This document shows positions 15,466 to 24,377 of a stretch of DNA of 64,000 bases, one piece after another (position 1 is the first letter of the stretch; each line of letters opens with the position of its first letter). The translations under genes were made by a program, and so were the position numbers. The notes below the pieces were generated by a model. It was not told the DNA's origin. It saw nothing but the letters and a program-made list of their open reading frames with translations, and searched no databases. The stretch is from Solihabitans fulvus (lineage in GTDB: Bacteria > Actinomycetota > Actinomycetes > Mycobacteriales > Pseudonocardiaceae): assembly GCF_008386585.1 (NCBI RefSeq), contig NZ_VUOB01000075.1, positions 1 to 64,000 on the forward strand, in the 5' to 3' direction.

Positions 15466-16701
15466 TCAGCAGGTGGATGGCGCTGTCTTGCCGGCGAAGC
15501 GGTCAGCAAGCCAGGGTGCGCCTTCGTTGCTGGTGGCTGCGGTGGCGGCGATGTGGCCGGGGACGTAGTTGGTGCTGAACTTGACGGTAGTGCCCAGCCG
15601 GCACCAGTCCGTGGCCAACTGCTGGTCGACCCGGTACGGGATGACGTCGTCGAGACGGCTGTGAGACAGCAGAACGGGCACGCCTGGCGTGCGGGTGCCT
15701 AGCCGTTGGTCGGCGACGATCGCTTTCCACGGCGCGTGCTTGAGACGCTCGGTCAGGGGTCGGCCGTCGACGGTCAGGAAGCGGGAGTTCAGGAACGGGT
15801 GCTTGGCCAGGGCCTGTGTCGTGCACTGGTTGTCGCGAAGGTCCCTGGTCACCTGCTTCCCGTGGAAGTTCAGGTACTGGTCGATGTCGATGCCGTAGGC
15901 GGCGCCGAGCCCGGACAGCGAGTAGTTGAAGAACGCGCCGTAGGCGGAGCCGTCCAGGTTGGCGGCCACCGCATCGAGGTCCGCGGGCGCAGCGCCGACG
16001 ACGGCTCCCTTGATCTGCAGCTCCGGGGCGTAGGTAGGGGCGAGCTCGGCCGCGGCGGCGGAGGCGCCGCCGCCCTGGGAGTACCCGTAGAGGGCGACCG
16101 GGCCGGCATCGGGCAGGTGCGCCCCCTTCAGCCGCTGGGCCGCCCGCAGCGAATCCAGCACCGCTCGTCCTTGGGGCTCGCGGGCCATGTAGGTGTGCAC
16201 TCCAGGTGTGCCCAGCCCCTGGTAGTCGGTGACCACCACCGCCCAGCCCTGGTCGAGGAGGTGCTTGATCGGCAGCGCCTCGTACTCGGTGCCGTCGGCC
16301 ATCTGGCGGGAGGGCGCGCACTTGTCTGCCAGTCCCTGGGTGCCGGGAGCGAAGGCGACGATCGGCCGCGGCGCGGCGTGGGCGATGTTCGGGGTGAGCA
16401 CGGTGCCGGTGACCGCGATGGGCGTGCCGGAACGGTCGGTCGAGCGGTACATGATTCGTTGGACGCTCGCATCGACCTTGAACACCTTGAGCGCGTCCAG
16501 GTAGAAGACGGCCCGCTCCGAGCGGATCACGTCACCGTTGTTCGCGGGCAGAACGGCCGGAGGCTCGTAGAAGGCGGGGCGCTCCGCAATCCGATCCGTG
16601 GGTGATGACGACTGGGCGCTGGCCGGTTGCGCGCCCAGGACCAGCAGCCAGGTTGAACAGAAAGTCATTACAGCGACAGTCGCACGTATCAAGGGCTTCA
16701 C
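15466..16701 (-). CDS. Secreted lipase (secretory lipase family)
   Basis: This gene encodes 411 residues with a typical Sec signal peptide (MKPLIRATVAVMTFCSTWLLVLGAQPASAQ, cleaved after an A-x-A). The lipase elements are VAFAPGTQGLADKCAPS, VVVTDYQGLGTPGVH, the nucleophile elbow GYSQGG at 206-211 (Ser208), an Asp in SRLDDVIPY and a His in YVPGHIA. The architecture matches the secretory lipase (LIP) family of actinobacteria and yeasts, extracellular enzymes that hydrolyse triacylglycerols or esters. A second, divergent member lies at 18010-19152. Confidence 0.88.
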   Translation of the reverse strand: MKPLIRATVAVMTFCSTWLLVLGAQPASAQSSSPTDRIAERPAFYEPPAVLPANNGDVIRSERAVFYLDALKVFKVDASVQRIMYRSTDRSGTPIAVTGTVLTPNIAHAAPRPIVAFAPGTQGLADKCAPSRQMADGTEYEALPIKHLLDQGWAVVVTDYQGLGTPGVHTYMAREPQGRAVLDSLRAAQRLKGAHLPDAGPVALYGYSQGGGASAAAAELAPTYAPELQIKGAVVGAAPADLDAVAANLDGSAYGAFFNYSLSGLGAAYGIDIDQYLNFHGKQVTRDLRDNQCTTQALAKHPFLNSRFLTVDGRPLTERLKHAPWKAIVADQRLGTRTPGVPVLLSHSRLDDVIPYRVDQQLATDWCRLGTTVKFSTNYVPGHIAATAATSNEGAPWLADRFAGKTAPSTC

Positions 16702-16914
16702 AGGTTCGCGCTCCCTCTGTCAGGGTCCGCACCGCGCGGACGCCGCTCGCGATCGTCGACGACGGCGGGCGGGTGCGGTACGAGGCAAGCCGACGAGTCG
16801 CCCGAACAACTGCATCGGCTAGGCCCAGTTTCTGCTGGGGCAGTGGGAAGGAGGTGGAGGCGGTCTGCAGGCTGGCGTGGGCGCTGGCGAGAGAGGGAGG
16901 ACATCGGGACGGAG

Positions 16915-17290
16915 ATGACGGCCAGCCACGAACTGGCGCGGGTGTTGCTGGAGGCGTGGCGGTTGGCCGAGGTGTGGGACGCAGTCGGGCGTCTCTGGGA
17001 GATCGAGGTGACCGACGGCCCGTACGCGCGGGCGTTTCTCGGCCGCACCACCGCGATTCGTTCCGGTCTGAAGAGGCCATGGGCGTTGTGGACGATGCCT
17101 CCGACTTGGCTGCGCGAGCGGCACGGGCTCGGCTTGCGCGTGCGTAGGACGTCGAGCTGGCTTCGCGCCGGTTGCTGTGCAAGGTCTACTGGGGAGTGGC
17201 GGATCCGGCCGATCGGCTCGCCTCGACCAGGAGCTGGCGGAGATCGATGCGGCCGAGGCCGCACGCGCTCACAAGGCCACGTCGAGTCCT
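16915..17290 (+). pseudogene. Possible decayed gene
   Basis: Coding-like segments occur in successive frames: MTASHELARVLLEAWRLAEVWDAVGRLWEIE in one frame, then DDASDLAARAARARLARA ending in a stop, then DVELASRRLLCKVYWGVADPADRLA, then LDQELAEIDAAEAARAHKATSS in another. This is the pattern of a small gene with frameshifts and a stop. No family was recognised, so the parent is unknown. The alternation could be chance in high-GC DNA. Confidence 0.3.
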
Positions 17291-17320
17291 GACAGGTGTC
17301 CGGTTCGCGCCCGTAGGCCG

Positions 17321-17509
17321 TTAGGACTGTCGCGGATCGTCATGGTCACTGCCGAGTTGCTCCTTGAGCTTGTCCTGGGCGGTGTCCACCTGGCTGCTGT
17401 ACTTGCCTTGAGTCTTCTCGTCGACGAAGTCGCCTGCCTTGTCGATACCCTTGCCAGCCTGATCCTCGTGGCCTTTCAGCATCTGCTTGAGCTTGTCCAT
17501 CACCGACAC
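17321..17509 (-). CDS. MT0933-like (Rv0909-type) antitoxin-family small protein
   Basis: This ORF encodes 62 residues from the GTG at 17509, which has AGGAGG 5 bases upstream; a second start, the ATG at 17500, is in frame. The sequence is a charged helix: KLKQMLKGHEDQAGKGIDKAGDFVDEKTQGKYSSQVDTAQDKLKEQL. This matches the MT0933-like family pattern GIDKAGDFVD-KT-GKYS-QVD-AQD. The family was named from a mycobacterial antitoxin but many members have no toxin partner, and none is visible here. The resemblance to CsbD-type stress proteins is superficial. Confidence 0.75.
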   Translation of the reverse strand: MSVMDKLKQMLKGHEDQAGKGIDKAGDFVDEKTQGKYSSQVDTAQDKLKEQLGSDHDDPRQS

Positions 17510-18009
17510 AACGACCTCCTGGGATGTCAGCGGTGCGCGGCCAACGAACCGCAACGCCGTTCGCGAACTTTCACTCTCAGAGAAAGTCAGAGTGACTGTC
17601 AAGGCCACCATCGAGCGACACGCCATCACCCTTGGTTTGCGGATGCGTCGCGCGTCCGACTCAGACTTGGCGCAAGATCGGTGAGAAAGCGAAGCTGAGA
17701 ACGTCTGTATGGCGCTGTCAGCGTCCTGGTGAGACTCTCGCCTCTTCGCACGCGCCAGCGCCACCCGTGCCGCGCGCCGGCCGCCGTCCCGGATAGTTTC
17801 GTGCGCACGCACCAAACCCCGTGTAACACAAGTGTTTTCGTCGACTCTATCGGTTGATATCGTGCCCACCCATTCAGTGGTTCGCCTCAACACCGCTCGC
17901 AGATACCGTCCAGAAAGTAGAAACCCGGACACGCATCGCACCCATCCTCGTGCGAATGCGGGTGCCCGCCGGAACCCATACCCCTTGCGCAGAATAGGAG
18001 ACGACCACC
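17510..18009. other. 500-bp divergent intergenic region
   Basis: No gene is supported. Overlapping short inverted repeats occur at 17567-17594 (ACTTTC/GAAAGT and CACTCT/AGAGTG), upstream of the MT0933-like gene, and may be a regulator site. The 3' end contains the AGGAG ribosome site of the lipase gene at 18010. Confidence 0.35.
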
Positions 18010-19152
18010 GTGAAACACCGGCTCATGGTGCTCGCGGCCCTGCTGACCACGCTCGCCGGCACGTGGCTCAGCCCAGCCGTCCCCGCCGCCCAAGCCCTAC
18101 AGGACGCACCCGGCGCCGTCGAGGACATCGAGCCACTCCCGGCCAACCTATGGCTGGACGGCACCGCCGAGACCTACCGCTTCACCTACTGGTCCACCGG
18201 CTCCCACAACGAACCCGTTCTCGTGCAGGGCACGGCGTTCCTGCCCCAGGGCAAGACACCCGCCGGGGGCTGGCCGGTGCTGTCCTGGGAACACGGCACC
18301 GTCGGCCTAGCCCCGCGATGCGCCCCCTCCACCGCCGGCTACCCCGATCACGTCCGCGACTACCTGACCTCCATGCTCAACCAGGGCTACGCCATCGTCG
18401 CCACCGACTACGTCATCCCTGGCGACCCCGGTGTGCACCCCTACCTCGACGGCAGCACCGCCGCCCGTAACGCCATCGACATGGTCCGCGCCGCCCGCGA
18501 GATCTTCCCCGACACCGTGTCCCGGAGCTGGGCCGCCATCGGTCATTCCCAGGGCGGGCACGCCGCCCTGTTCACCACCTCCCTGGCCACCCGCTACGCC
18601 CCCGAACTCGACTTCCGCGGCGGACTGGCCCTCGCGCCCGCCTCTGGCATCGTCGACCAGTTCGTCGACGAGGTCGGCCCCGGCACTCCCGACATCGTGC
18701 CCCCAGGCGGAATCGCCTACTTCGCCTACGTCCTGCGCGGCCTCAAAGCCGCCCGCCCCAGCTTCGACCTGGCCGACTACCTCACCCCCGTCGGTGCCGA
18801 TCTCATCAAACAGGCCGAGACCACATGCCTGCGCGAGCTCACCGACTACATCCAGGCCCAGCACATCACCATCGGCGCCTCCCTCACCAAACCCATGTCC
18901 GAGGGGGACTTCGCCACCATCGCCCATCCAGTGATCGACATCCCCCTGGCCGGATATGACCGGCCGTTGATGATCGCGCACGGCTCCGACGACACGGACC
19001 TCCCCATCGAGCTCTCCAAGAAACTCGTCGCCGACCTCCAGGCCAACGGCGTCGGCGTCGTCTTCAACGAATACCCCGGCGCCGATCACCGCAGCGTCCT
19101 TGACGCCAGCCTCGCCGACACCCTGACCTACCTACGCGGCCTGTTCAGCTGA
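18010..19152 (+). CDS. Secreted alpha/beta hydrolase, lipase-like
   Basis: This gene encodes 380 residues from the GTG at 18010 with AGGAG upstream. A signal peptide is visible (MKHRLMVLAALLTTLAGTWLSPAVPAAQA). Conserved elements are VLSWEHGTVGLAPRCAPS, IVATDYVIPGDPGVHPY, the nucleophile elbow GHSQGG at 178-183 (Ser180), an Asp in AHGSDDTDLP and a His in YPGADHRSVL. It is related in layout to the lipase at 15466-16701 but diverged. It is likely an extracellular esterase or lipase. Confidence 0.85.
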   Translation: MKHRLMVLAALLTTLAGTWLSPAVPAAQALQDAPGAVEDIEPLPANLWLDGTAETYRFTYWSTGSHNEPVLVQGTAFLPQGKTPAGGWPVLSWEHGTVGLAPRCAPSTAGYPDHVRDYLTSMLNQGYAIVATDYVIPGDPGVHPYLDGSTAARNAIDMVRAAREIFPDTVSRSWAAIGHSQGGHAALFTTSLATRYAPELDFRGGLALAPASGIVDQFVDEVGPGTPDIVPPGGIAYFAYVLRGLKAARPSFDLADYLTPVGADLIKQAETTCLRELTDYIQAQHITIGASLTKPMSEGDFATIAHPVIDIPLAGYDRPLMIAHGSDDTDLPIELSKKLVADLQANGVGVVFNEYPGADHRSVLDASLADTLTYLRGLFS

Positions 19153-19661
19153 CCCACCGTTGCCCAGGGGCCGCACTGTGAGGCGTACCTGCGTCGCGGC
19201 CGGATGATCTCCGCCAACGAGAACGCACAGGACATCGTGACCCGTCGGCGTCGGCGCACTCGCCGACGCCGACGCCCAGTTCGACCCGGCCGGCGTGGCA
19301 GCGTTCGTGTGCGATGCGGACGTACGAAGGATGTTCACTTCGAGGTCGACGATCCGACGCGGTCTGCGAGTGCGCGCGATCTACCGTTGCGGGATGATCT
19401 GCAGCTCGCCGATCAAGCACATGTGCGTGACACCGTTTTCGAACAGCACGGGCACGCAACTGCGGCTCTTGCGGGAGTCGTCGATGATCCCCACACGCCC
19501 GAACTGGCGCAGCCCGCCAACCTAACAAGTCACGTCGACCAAGCTGATCGACCGGCGCGAGACAGTGCGCGAGTGCACTGCCAGCTTCGACGACGTATCC
19601 GGACGTGCACTCAGCCGAGAGCCACACTGGCGCTCATCCACAACGTGCGCAAGGAGTTTCG
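19153..19661. other. 509-bp region without a supported gene
   Basis: Only short, inconsistent frames are seen. The AAGGAG site of the DUF397 gene lies at the 3' end. No XRE gene precedes this DUF397 gene, unlike the usual arrangement. Confidence 0.35.
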
Positions 19662-19880
19662 ATGACAGGTTCGCCTTCATCTCGAACCTTCACCCCGGTG
19701 GGACGATGGACCAAGTCCAGTCGTAGCAATCTGAACGCCTCGTGCGTCGAGCTCGCCAGGGCGGGTTCAACCACCGCTGTCAGGGATAGCAAGAATCCGA
19801 CCGGTCCGATCTTGCTGTTCGATGGGAAGCTCCTTGCGCACTTCTTAGCTGGTGTCAAGGTGGGACGCTTCGGTCTCTAG
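19662..19880 (+). CDS. DUF397 domain protein
   Basis: This ORF encodes 72 residues from the ATG at 19662 with AAGGAG upstream. The DUF397 pattern is W-KSSRSN...CVELA...TAVRDSKNP-GP-L-F. Family members are small actinobacterial proteins usually encoded next to XRE/DUF5753 regulators. This one is solitary, with no regulator upstream; the nearest pair is at 21748-22872. It may be a leftover of a decayed pair. Confidence 0.8.
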   Translation: MTGSPSSRTFTPVGRWTKSSRSNLNASCVELARAGSTTAVRDSKNPTGPILLFDGKLLAHFLAGVKVGRFGL

Positions 19881-20321
19881 CTCGCGTGGGAAATCGGCCA
19901 CGGTACCGTGGCGACCGAAAGGGTTTCCGGCGTTGATCTCAGAAGGCTCTTGCTCGGTCGCACGCGTTGGCTCGACTGCTGCCCGTGGTGGGCGCGAGCA
20001 GGATGGCGAGCATGGCCGAGTCGCAAGCGGCCAAGCTGGGCTGGTGCTGGGTGGGGTCGATGTGGTCAACGTGTCGGCGTGCCGCTCGTACTGTGGGCCG
20101 CGGCCTCCCCGGCCAACGCCGAGCTCGCCGCCCGGGTCGCCGGATTGACATCCTCCGGATGCCACGCGACATCCACATGTTTGCCGGTACCCGGGTCACC
20201 GCACACGCGTGAAAATCGGCCTCGGCGTTCAACCATGCAAGTGAGGTCGTGGTCGCGTTCTGCTGGCCACGACCTCACTTCTGCGTGCCGCCCGACCGAT
20301 CTTGATCGAGGAGCGACTCGT
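19881..20321. other. 441-bp region upstream of the P450, contains dispersed repeat copy B
   Basis: No supported gene. It holds the repeat at 20146-20247 and the GAGGAG ribosome site before the P450 start. Confidence 0.4.
20146..20247. repeat. ~100-bp dispersed repeat, copy B
   Basis: Same element as 14922-15022, starting TGACATCCTCCGGATG and ending TGCAAGTGAGGT, with about ten substitutions. It lies between a DUF397 gene and the P450 gene. The reading frame through both copies is conserved for about 20 codons (LTSSGCH-TSTCLPVP), which may reflect a shared ancestor element rather than expression. Confidence 0.7.
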
Positions 20322-21500
20322 ATGACTGCCAACCAGTTCGATCACCTCGACCCTGGGCTCGCGCCGGTGATGAACGAGGTGTTCGCCGCCTTCAGGTCGA
20401 ACTGCCCTGTAGCCCATAGCGATCGGCACGGAGGATTCTGGTCCGCGTTCAGCCACGGCGCTGTCCGCTCCACAGCTCTGGACACCCGCGGCTTCAGCTC
20501 GGCGGCAGGCATCGCGATCCCACCCGTCACGCAGGACGTGGTCATGGCGCCCATGCAGTACGACCCGCCCGAGCACGCTGCGTTTCGCGCGATCATCCAG
20601 AAGCACTTCACCCGCGCTGCGGTCGCCAAGCACGAGGCGGCTCTGCGGGAACTGGTCGGCCGACGTCTGAGCGCGTTGGCCGCCGAAGGTGGCGCCGACT
20701 TGGTGTCCGAGTTCGCCGCGGTCATTCCGCCCATTGCCTTCGCGGAGGTCATGGGGCTGCCCCATGAGGATGCCCAGCTCTTCGTGTCCTGGACCAACGA
20801 GTTGTTCGCGGCGGCCGTCATGGGCGACCTCGCTGGTCAACAACGGACGTTCGGGATCATAGCGTCCTACCTGCAAACAGAGATCGACCGACAGCGGAGG
20901 GCTGGCGCGGACACCGTAACGACCGCGATCGCCGACGGCCGTCTGGACGGGGATGGCCGTGCGCTCACCCAGGGCGAGCAGCTTGGCATGATCCTGCTCC
21001 TCGTCCTGGCTGGCCATGAGACGACGGTGGCAGGGATCGCCACCATGCTGTACTGCCTGGCGACCGTGGACGGCTTGCGGGAGAAGGTGGTCGAGCGGCC
21101 GGACCTGATCGGCAAGATGGTGGATGAGAGCCTGCGCTTCGAGTCGCCCGTCATCGGGATCGCGCGCACGGTCGGGCAGGACGCGGAGCTGGCGGGCCAG
21201 TCGCTGCACGCGGGTGAGCGGGTGCTGATGGTGCTCAGCTCGGCCAACCGCGACCCCGAGGTCTTCGACCGGCCGGACGAGTTCGTTTGCCCTCGAGACC
21301 GCAACCCGCATCTGACCTTCGGCACCGGCGTGCACCGTTGCGTCGGAGAGCACCTGTCGTTGCTGGAGATGCGGGTGGTTGCGGAGGAAGTTCTGCGACT
21401 GGTCCCCGACTTCACGCTCGTCGAGGGGCATCGTCCGCGATGGGTGCCTGGTCGATTGGTTCGCAGCCTGGACAGCCTGCCAGTGACTTTTGAGCGCTGA
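20322..21500 (+). CDS. Cytochrome P450
   Basis: This gene encodes 392 residues from the ATG at 20322, with GAGGAG upstream; the longer open frame to 19908 has no ribosome site. All P450 hallmarks are present: the I-helix oxygen-binding motif AGHETT near residue 231, ESLR (ExxR) near 268, and the heme loop FGTGVHRCVGEHL with the Cys ligand near 339. It is a soluble class I bacterial P450 needing a ferredoxin and reductase from elsewhere. No biosynthetic neighbours are present, so the substrate is unknown. Confidence 0.92.
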   Translation: MTANQFDHLDPGLAPVMNEVFAAFRSNCPVAHSDRHGGFWSAFSHGAVRSTALDTRGFSSAAGIAIPPVTQDVVMAPMQYDPPEHAAFRAIIQKHFTRAAVAKHEAALRELVGRRLSALAAEGGADLVSEFAAVIPPIAFAEVMGLPHEDAQLFVSWTNELFAAAVMGDLAGQQRTFGIIASYLQTEIDRQRRAGADTVTTAIADGRLDGDGRALTQGEQLGMILLLVLAGHETTVAGIATMLYCLATVDGLREKVVERPDLIGKMVDESLRFESPVIGIARTVGQDAELAGQSLHAGERVLMVLSSANRDPEVFDRPDEFVCPRDRNPHLTFGTGVHRCVGEHLSLLEMRVVAEEVLRLVPDFTLVEGHRPRWVPGRLVRSLDSLPVTFER

Positions 21501-21747
21501 CGGTCCCGTGCGGTAGATCGCCCATGGCGCGCAAACCTGTGTGGTCTCCCCGTCTTGCGGGAAACCCTGCTGGTGTCGACTGTCTCGCTGTGTGTCCGCC
21601 ATCGGGTATGCCGGTTGCCATTGGCGGGGTTGACTATCAGGCGCAGCCTGGCGCGATTGGGAGTGCGCCGGACGTGGGAGGCTGTGGCCGAGGTGATCGG
21701 GTCCAGCCTCCCACTTGAGCTACCAAACGATGTTGCTCAGCTTCATC

Positions 21748-21975
21748 TCACTGGCCAGGGCTGTCGAAGGCTCCCCGGTCGACGGCCCCAAGGAAGCTCA
21801 ACCACGCTCCTCGGTCGACGGCGACGATGCCAGCGTCTCGGTTCTTCGTGTCCCTGATGGCAACCACGGTGGTCGAGTGCCCGATCTCGACGCAATCGCT
21901 GTTGTTTCCCTCGCTGCGGCTGGACTTGCGCCATGTGTCGATGTCCAGATCCAGCGAAGTCACGGTCTTGTTCAC
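21748..21975 (-). CDS. DUF397 domain protein (pair with XRE regulator)
   Basis: This ORF encodes 75 residues from the ATG at 21975. The DUF397 signature is clear: WRKSSRSEGNNSDCVEIGHS-TVVAIRDTKNRDAG...W-SFL. It starts 30 bp after the stop of the XRE/DUF5753 gene on the same strand, the standard arrangement for this regulator pair in actinobacteria. Such pairs influence development and secondary metabolism in Streptomyces (bldB- and whiJ-like systems). Confidence 0.85.
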   Translation of the reverse strand: MNKTVTSLDLDIDTWRKSSRSEGNNSDCVEIGHSTTVVAIRDTKNRDAGIVAVDRGAWLSFLGAVDRGAFDSPGQ

Positions 21976-22005
21976 TTGGGGTTGGTCCCCTTCCGCTGCG
22001 TGCAG

Positions 22006-22872
22006 TTACAGCGACGAGGCAACCCTGGCGAAGAAGGCGCGGGTCTGGTCCGGCCCGAGCCCAACCGCCTTCTGGTGATCCCACAGTGACAAGAACCTGT
22101 GCACGCTCTTGCCGTCGTGGAGGACGTTGCCGCCGTCGTACTGTTCAACGTAAACCAGTTGCGCGGGCGGATCGGTCTCGTAGCCGAAGATCCGGTAGTT
22201 GATGTCCTGGCCCATGTAGTAGCCGGTCTCGAAGGGCACCGCCTGGATCTCGATGTTCGGCCGGTCGATCATCGAGATCAGGTGCTCGATCTGCTGGCGC
22301 ATGATCTCCGAGCCGCCATCCATGTTCGCCATGCGTCGAAGCGCGGCTTCGTCGATGTTGAACCAGAAGCGCTGATGGAGGTTGCCCAGCACCTCCTGAC
22401 GCGCCAGTCGGTTCTCGGTGTACCGATCGATCTGTTCCTGGGTCAGCGACGGTCGGTAGGCGCGGAAGACGTAACGCATGTACGCCTCGATCTGTAGCAG
22501 GCCAGGGATGATCATGGCGCTGCGTGCCCAGATGACGTTCGCACTGGCCTCCATGTCAACGACCTGCTGCATCTCTCCTTCGAACCGCGACCGCAGCGCG
22601 TTGCGCGGTGCTCGCTTGCGGCCGGACCGCACCAGGTCCTCGCATTCCTGGCGCGTCGCGGGGTCGGCGTCGTACAGGTTCAGCAGTTCGGCGAGATCGT
22701 CAGGATGAGCGTTGCTCAGGCCCGACTCGATGTTGGCGATCTTCGACTGCGCACACCCGAGGTGCTTTGCCACGTGCTCCTGGGTGAGGCCGGCTCGGCT
22801 TCGGAGCGCGTCGAGCTTCCGGCCCGAGATGACCTTGTAGACGAAGGGCGGGATGGACGCACGGTCGGCCAT
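22006..22872 (-). CDS. XRE-family regulator with DUF5753 domain
   Basis: This gene encodes 288 residues. An N-terminal HTH_3 domain (LDALRSRAGLTQEHVAKHLGCAQSKIANIESG) is followed by the DUF5753 ligand-like domain from about residue 90 (ASANVIWARSAMIIPGLLQIEAYMRYVFRAYRPSLTQEQID...RLARQEVL...). The combination is typical of Scr1/WhiJ-type regulators paired with DUF397 proteins. Its promoter region faces the operon starting at 23327, with a TAGATATCTA palindrome at 22963-22972. Confidence 0.88.
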   Translation of the reverse strand: MADRASIPPFVYKVISGRKLDALRSRAGLTQEHVAKHLGCAQSKIANIESGLSNAHPDDLAELLNLYDADPATRQECEDLVRSGRKRAPRNALRSRFEGEMQQVVDMEASANVIWARSAMIIPGLLQIEAYMRYVFRAYRPSLTQEQIDRYTENRLARQEVLGNLHQRFWFNIDEAALRRMANMDGGSEIMRQQIEHLISMIDRPNIEIQAVPFETGYYMGQDINYRIFGYETDPPAQLVYVEQYDGGNVLHDGKSVHRFLSLWDHQKAVGLGPDQTRAFFARVASSL

Positions 22873-23326
22873 GCAGCGGAACCTCCGGTAGTGCCGAGCC
22901 CCAAGAAGACGTCACAGACCGTAGCAGGAGCAAGTTCACTCCAATGGGTAGATAACACAAGTTAGATATCTAGTCTATGGTTTGAGCCAGGTCAGCCCGA
23001 TGCCGGAGGAGCGACTTGGCAATGAATACACGTGATAGAGGCTCAGTCCCGGCCGCGGGGACGGCCCGTTCCCCGCACACGCTGTCGTCGGTCTGTCCCG
23101 CCTCGCGGGCCTGGGCGGAGGCCACCGCCAACAGCTCGCCGGTTGGCGGCATCCGAGTACATCCGCAGCGGTGTGCAGCGCTGCCGTACCTGGATGTGCG
23201 TTGCCGCCTGCCCAAGCCGGCGAACGGGGGCACCACGGCTCGGTCAGCGCACGGCCGTCCGTGGTGCCGTCCGAGAACCACAGGGCGCGCTGGACACCTC
23301 GCTGACGACCAGTGAGGAGTGAGCTG
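22873..23326. promoter_or_regulatory. 454-bp divergent region between the XRE gene and the seven-gene chain
   Basis: The stretch 22920-22980 is AT-richer than its surroundings and carries the palindrome TAGATATCTA at 22963-22972, a candidate operator or -10 region. No supported gene is visible. A GAGGAG site precedes the first gene of the chain. Confidence 0.4.
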
Positions 23327-23866
23327 ATGACCGTCTCCGTGGCCGTTCCGACCTGGGCGATTCTTGCTGTCTTCGGCAGCGCCACACTGCTGTGCGCGGT
23401 GATCCTCTACTTCGTGACGCGGATGCTGGTCTACCGGCTGGGGACGGAGGTCCAGACGCTCGCGGCGCAACTTGTGATCGCCCTGAACGGCACCGCGCCA
23501 CGCTCGGCGCGCGAGTGCCTTTCCCCAAGATCGCCGTCCTCGCCTACTGCCCCGGCCGGGCGTGGACGGCACGCGGGGGACTCATCGTCGGCGCCGTCTG
23601 CCCCCGACAGGCACACCGACGGTGAGTCCTTCGTTCAGCGAGTTGTTCCAGCTTGCCGCGTACCCGAGCATCCACCGGCAGGCAGCATCTCTGTCCATCG
23701 GCAGCGGCGGCCGACGTCAGCGGCCGAGCTTGTCAGCCACGCAGCGCGGACGGCACCGGTCAAACCAGGATGTCTTGATGCTCCAGGCGTCGCAGATCTG
23801 GCCAGACGGACCGTCAGTGGCAGTGCGCAGATCATCGCCGTACCGACAGCGGATGGTGCACCGTGA
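23327..23866 (+). CDS. Small membrane-anchored hypothetical protein
   Basis: This ORF encodes 179 residues from the ATG at 23327 with GAGGAG upstream. One transmembrane helix spans residues ~9-32 (WAILAVFGSATLLCAVILYFVTRMLVY), followed by a short helix and a long Ser/Pro/Ala/Arg-rich tail of low complexity. The tail may be partly out of frame, since another frame around 23520-23620 also looks plausible (FPKIAVLAYCPGRAW), so a frameshift is possible. Its last codons overlap the next gene's GTGA. Function unknown. Confidence 0.5.
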   Translation: MTVSVAVPTWAILAVFGSATLLCAVILYFVTRMLVYRLGTEVQTLAAQLVIALNGTAPRSARECLSPRSPSSPTAPAGRGRHAGDSSSAPSAPDRHTDGESFVQRVVPACRVPEHPPAGSISVHRQRRPTSAAELVSHAARTAPVKPGCLDAPGVADLARRTVSGSAQIIAVPTADGAP

Positions 23867-24132
23867 ACGGGTCGGGCACCTCGCAGTTTCGGTGGCTACC
23901 TTTCTCGGGCCGACGCCACGCGATCGACGACGCCATCGAGCCCAACACGAGTGGCCGCACCTTGTGCGGGAAGCCGGTTCCGAAGGTGCCGGCGCAATGG
24001 GACAAGCAAGCTGGATGTTGGGAGACCTGTTGGGATTGCGACTATATCTGGCGCTGTCGCGAGAACATCCCTCTCAACCCTGCTGTTAGTCGGTCCAAGC
24101 TGACCAAGGTAGCTCCGGAGTTGACGCCATGA
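23863..24132 (+). CDS. Small zinc-finger protein (HA...TLCG...C-x2-C type)
   Basis: This ORF encodes 89 residues from the GTG at 23863, overlapping the previous stop as GTGA. It has the pattern W-P-SGRRHAID, TLCGK, then CWETCWDCDYIWR. This matches a family of short zinc-finger proteins common in Pseudonocardiales, whose His and Cys residues probably hold one zinc ion. They are often encoded near XRE genes and mobile elements, and no function is established. It overlaps the next gene by 4 bp. Confidence 0.7.
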   Translation: MNGSGTSQFRWLPFSGRRHAIDDAIEPNTSGRTLCGKPVPKVPAQWDKQAGCWETCWDCDYIWRCRENIPLNPAVSRSKLTKVAPELTP

Positions 24133-24377
24133 CGGACTCTGACATGTTCAGTATCACGGCGAACGTCTCGGGAAGAGCTTTGTCAGGCTTGGAAGACATG
24201 GCCGAACGCGAGGGCATCACCATCGTCGAGGCGCTGCGTCGACTGGTCGATTGCGGTCAGGCCGTGTACCGCGCAGTCGTTGAGGGTGATGCTGTGTTCA
24301 TCCGCCGTCGCCGGAACGGGGTGCTTGAACCGGTTGCAGTGGTCCGAGGATCGACACGAGACGGTGACAATCCATGA
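24129..24377 (+). CDS. Hypothetical small protein, RHH-like
   Basis: This ORF encodes 82 residues, with its ATG at 24129 overlapping the preceding stop as ATGA. The N-terminal half (FSITANVSGRALSGLEDMAEREGITIVEALRRLVDCG) resembles the strand-helix-helix pattern of ribbon-helix-helix proteins. The C-terminus forms strands (FIRRRRNGVLEPVAVV). It could be a DNA-binding regulator or antitoxin-like protein, but no toxin partner is evident. Confidence 0.55.
   Translation: MTDSDMFSITANVSGRALSGLEDMAEREGITIVEALRRLVDCGQAVYRAVVEGDAVFIRRRRNGVLEPVAVVRGSTRDGDNP

Noticed and set aside
20229..21602. 457-codon minus-strand frame
   Set aside because: Antisense to the P450 gene, whose heme and I-helix motifs establish the coding strand.
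19662..22872. A single regulator unit formed by both DUF397 genes and the XRE gene
   Set aside because: The first DUF397 gene is on the opposite strand, 2 kb away and separated by the P450; only the second is paired with the XRE gene.
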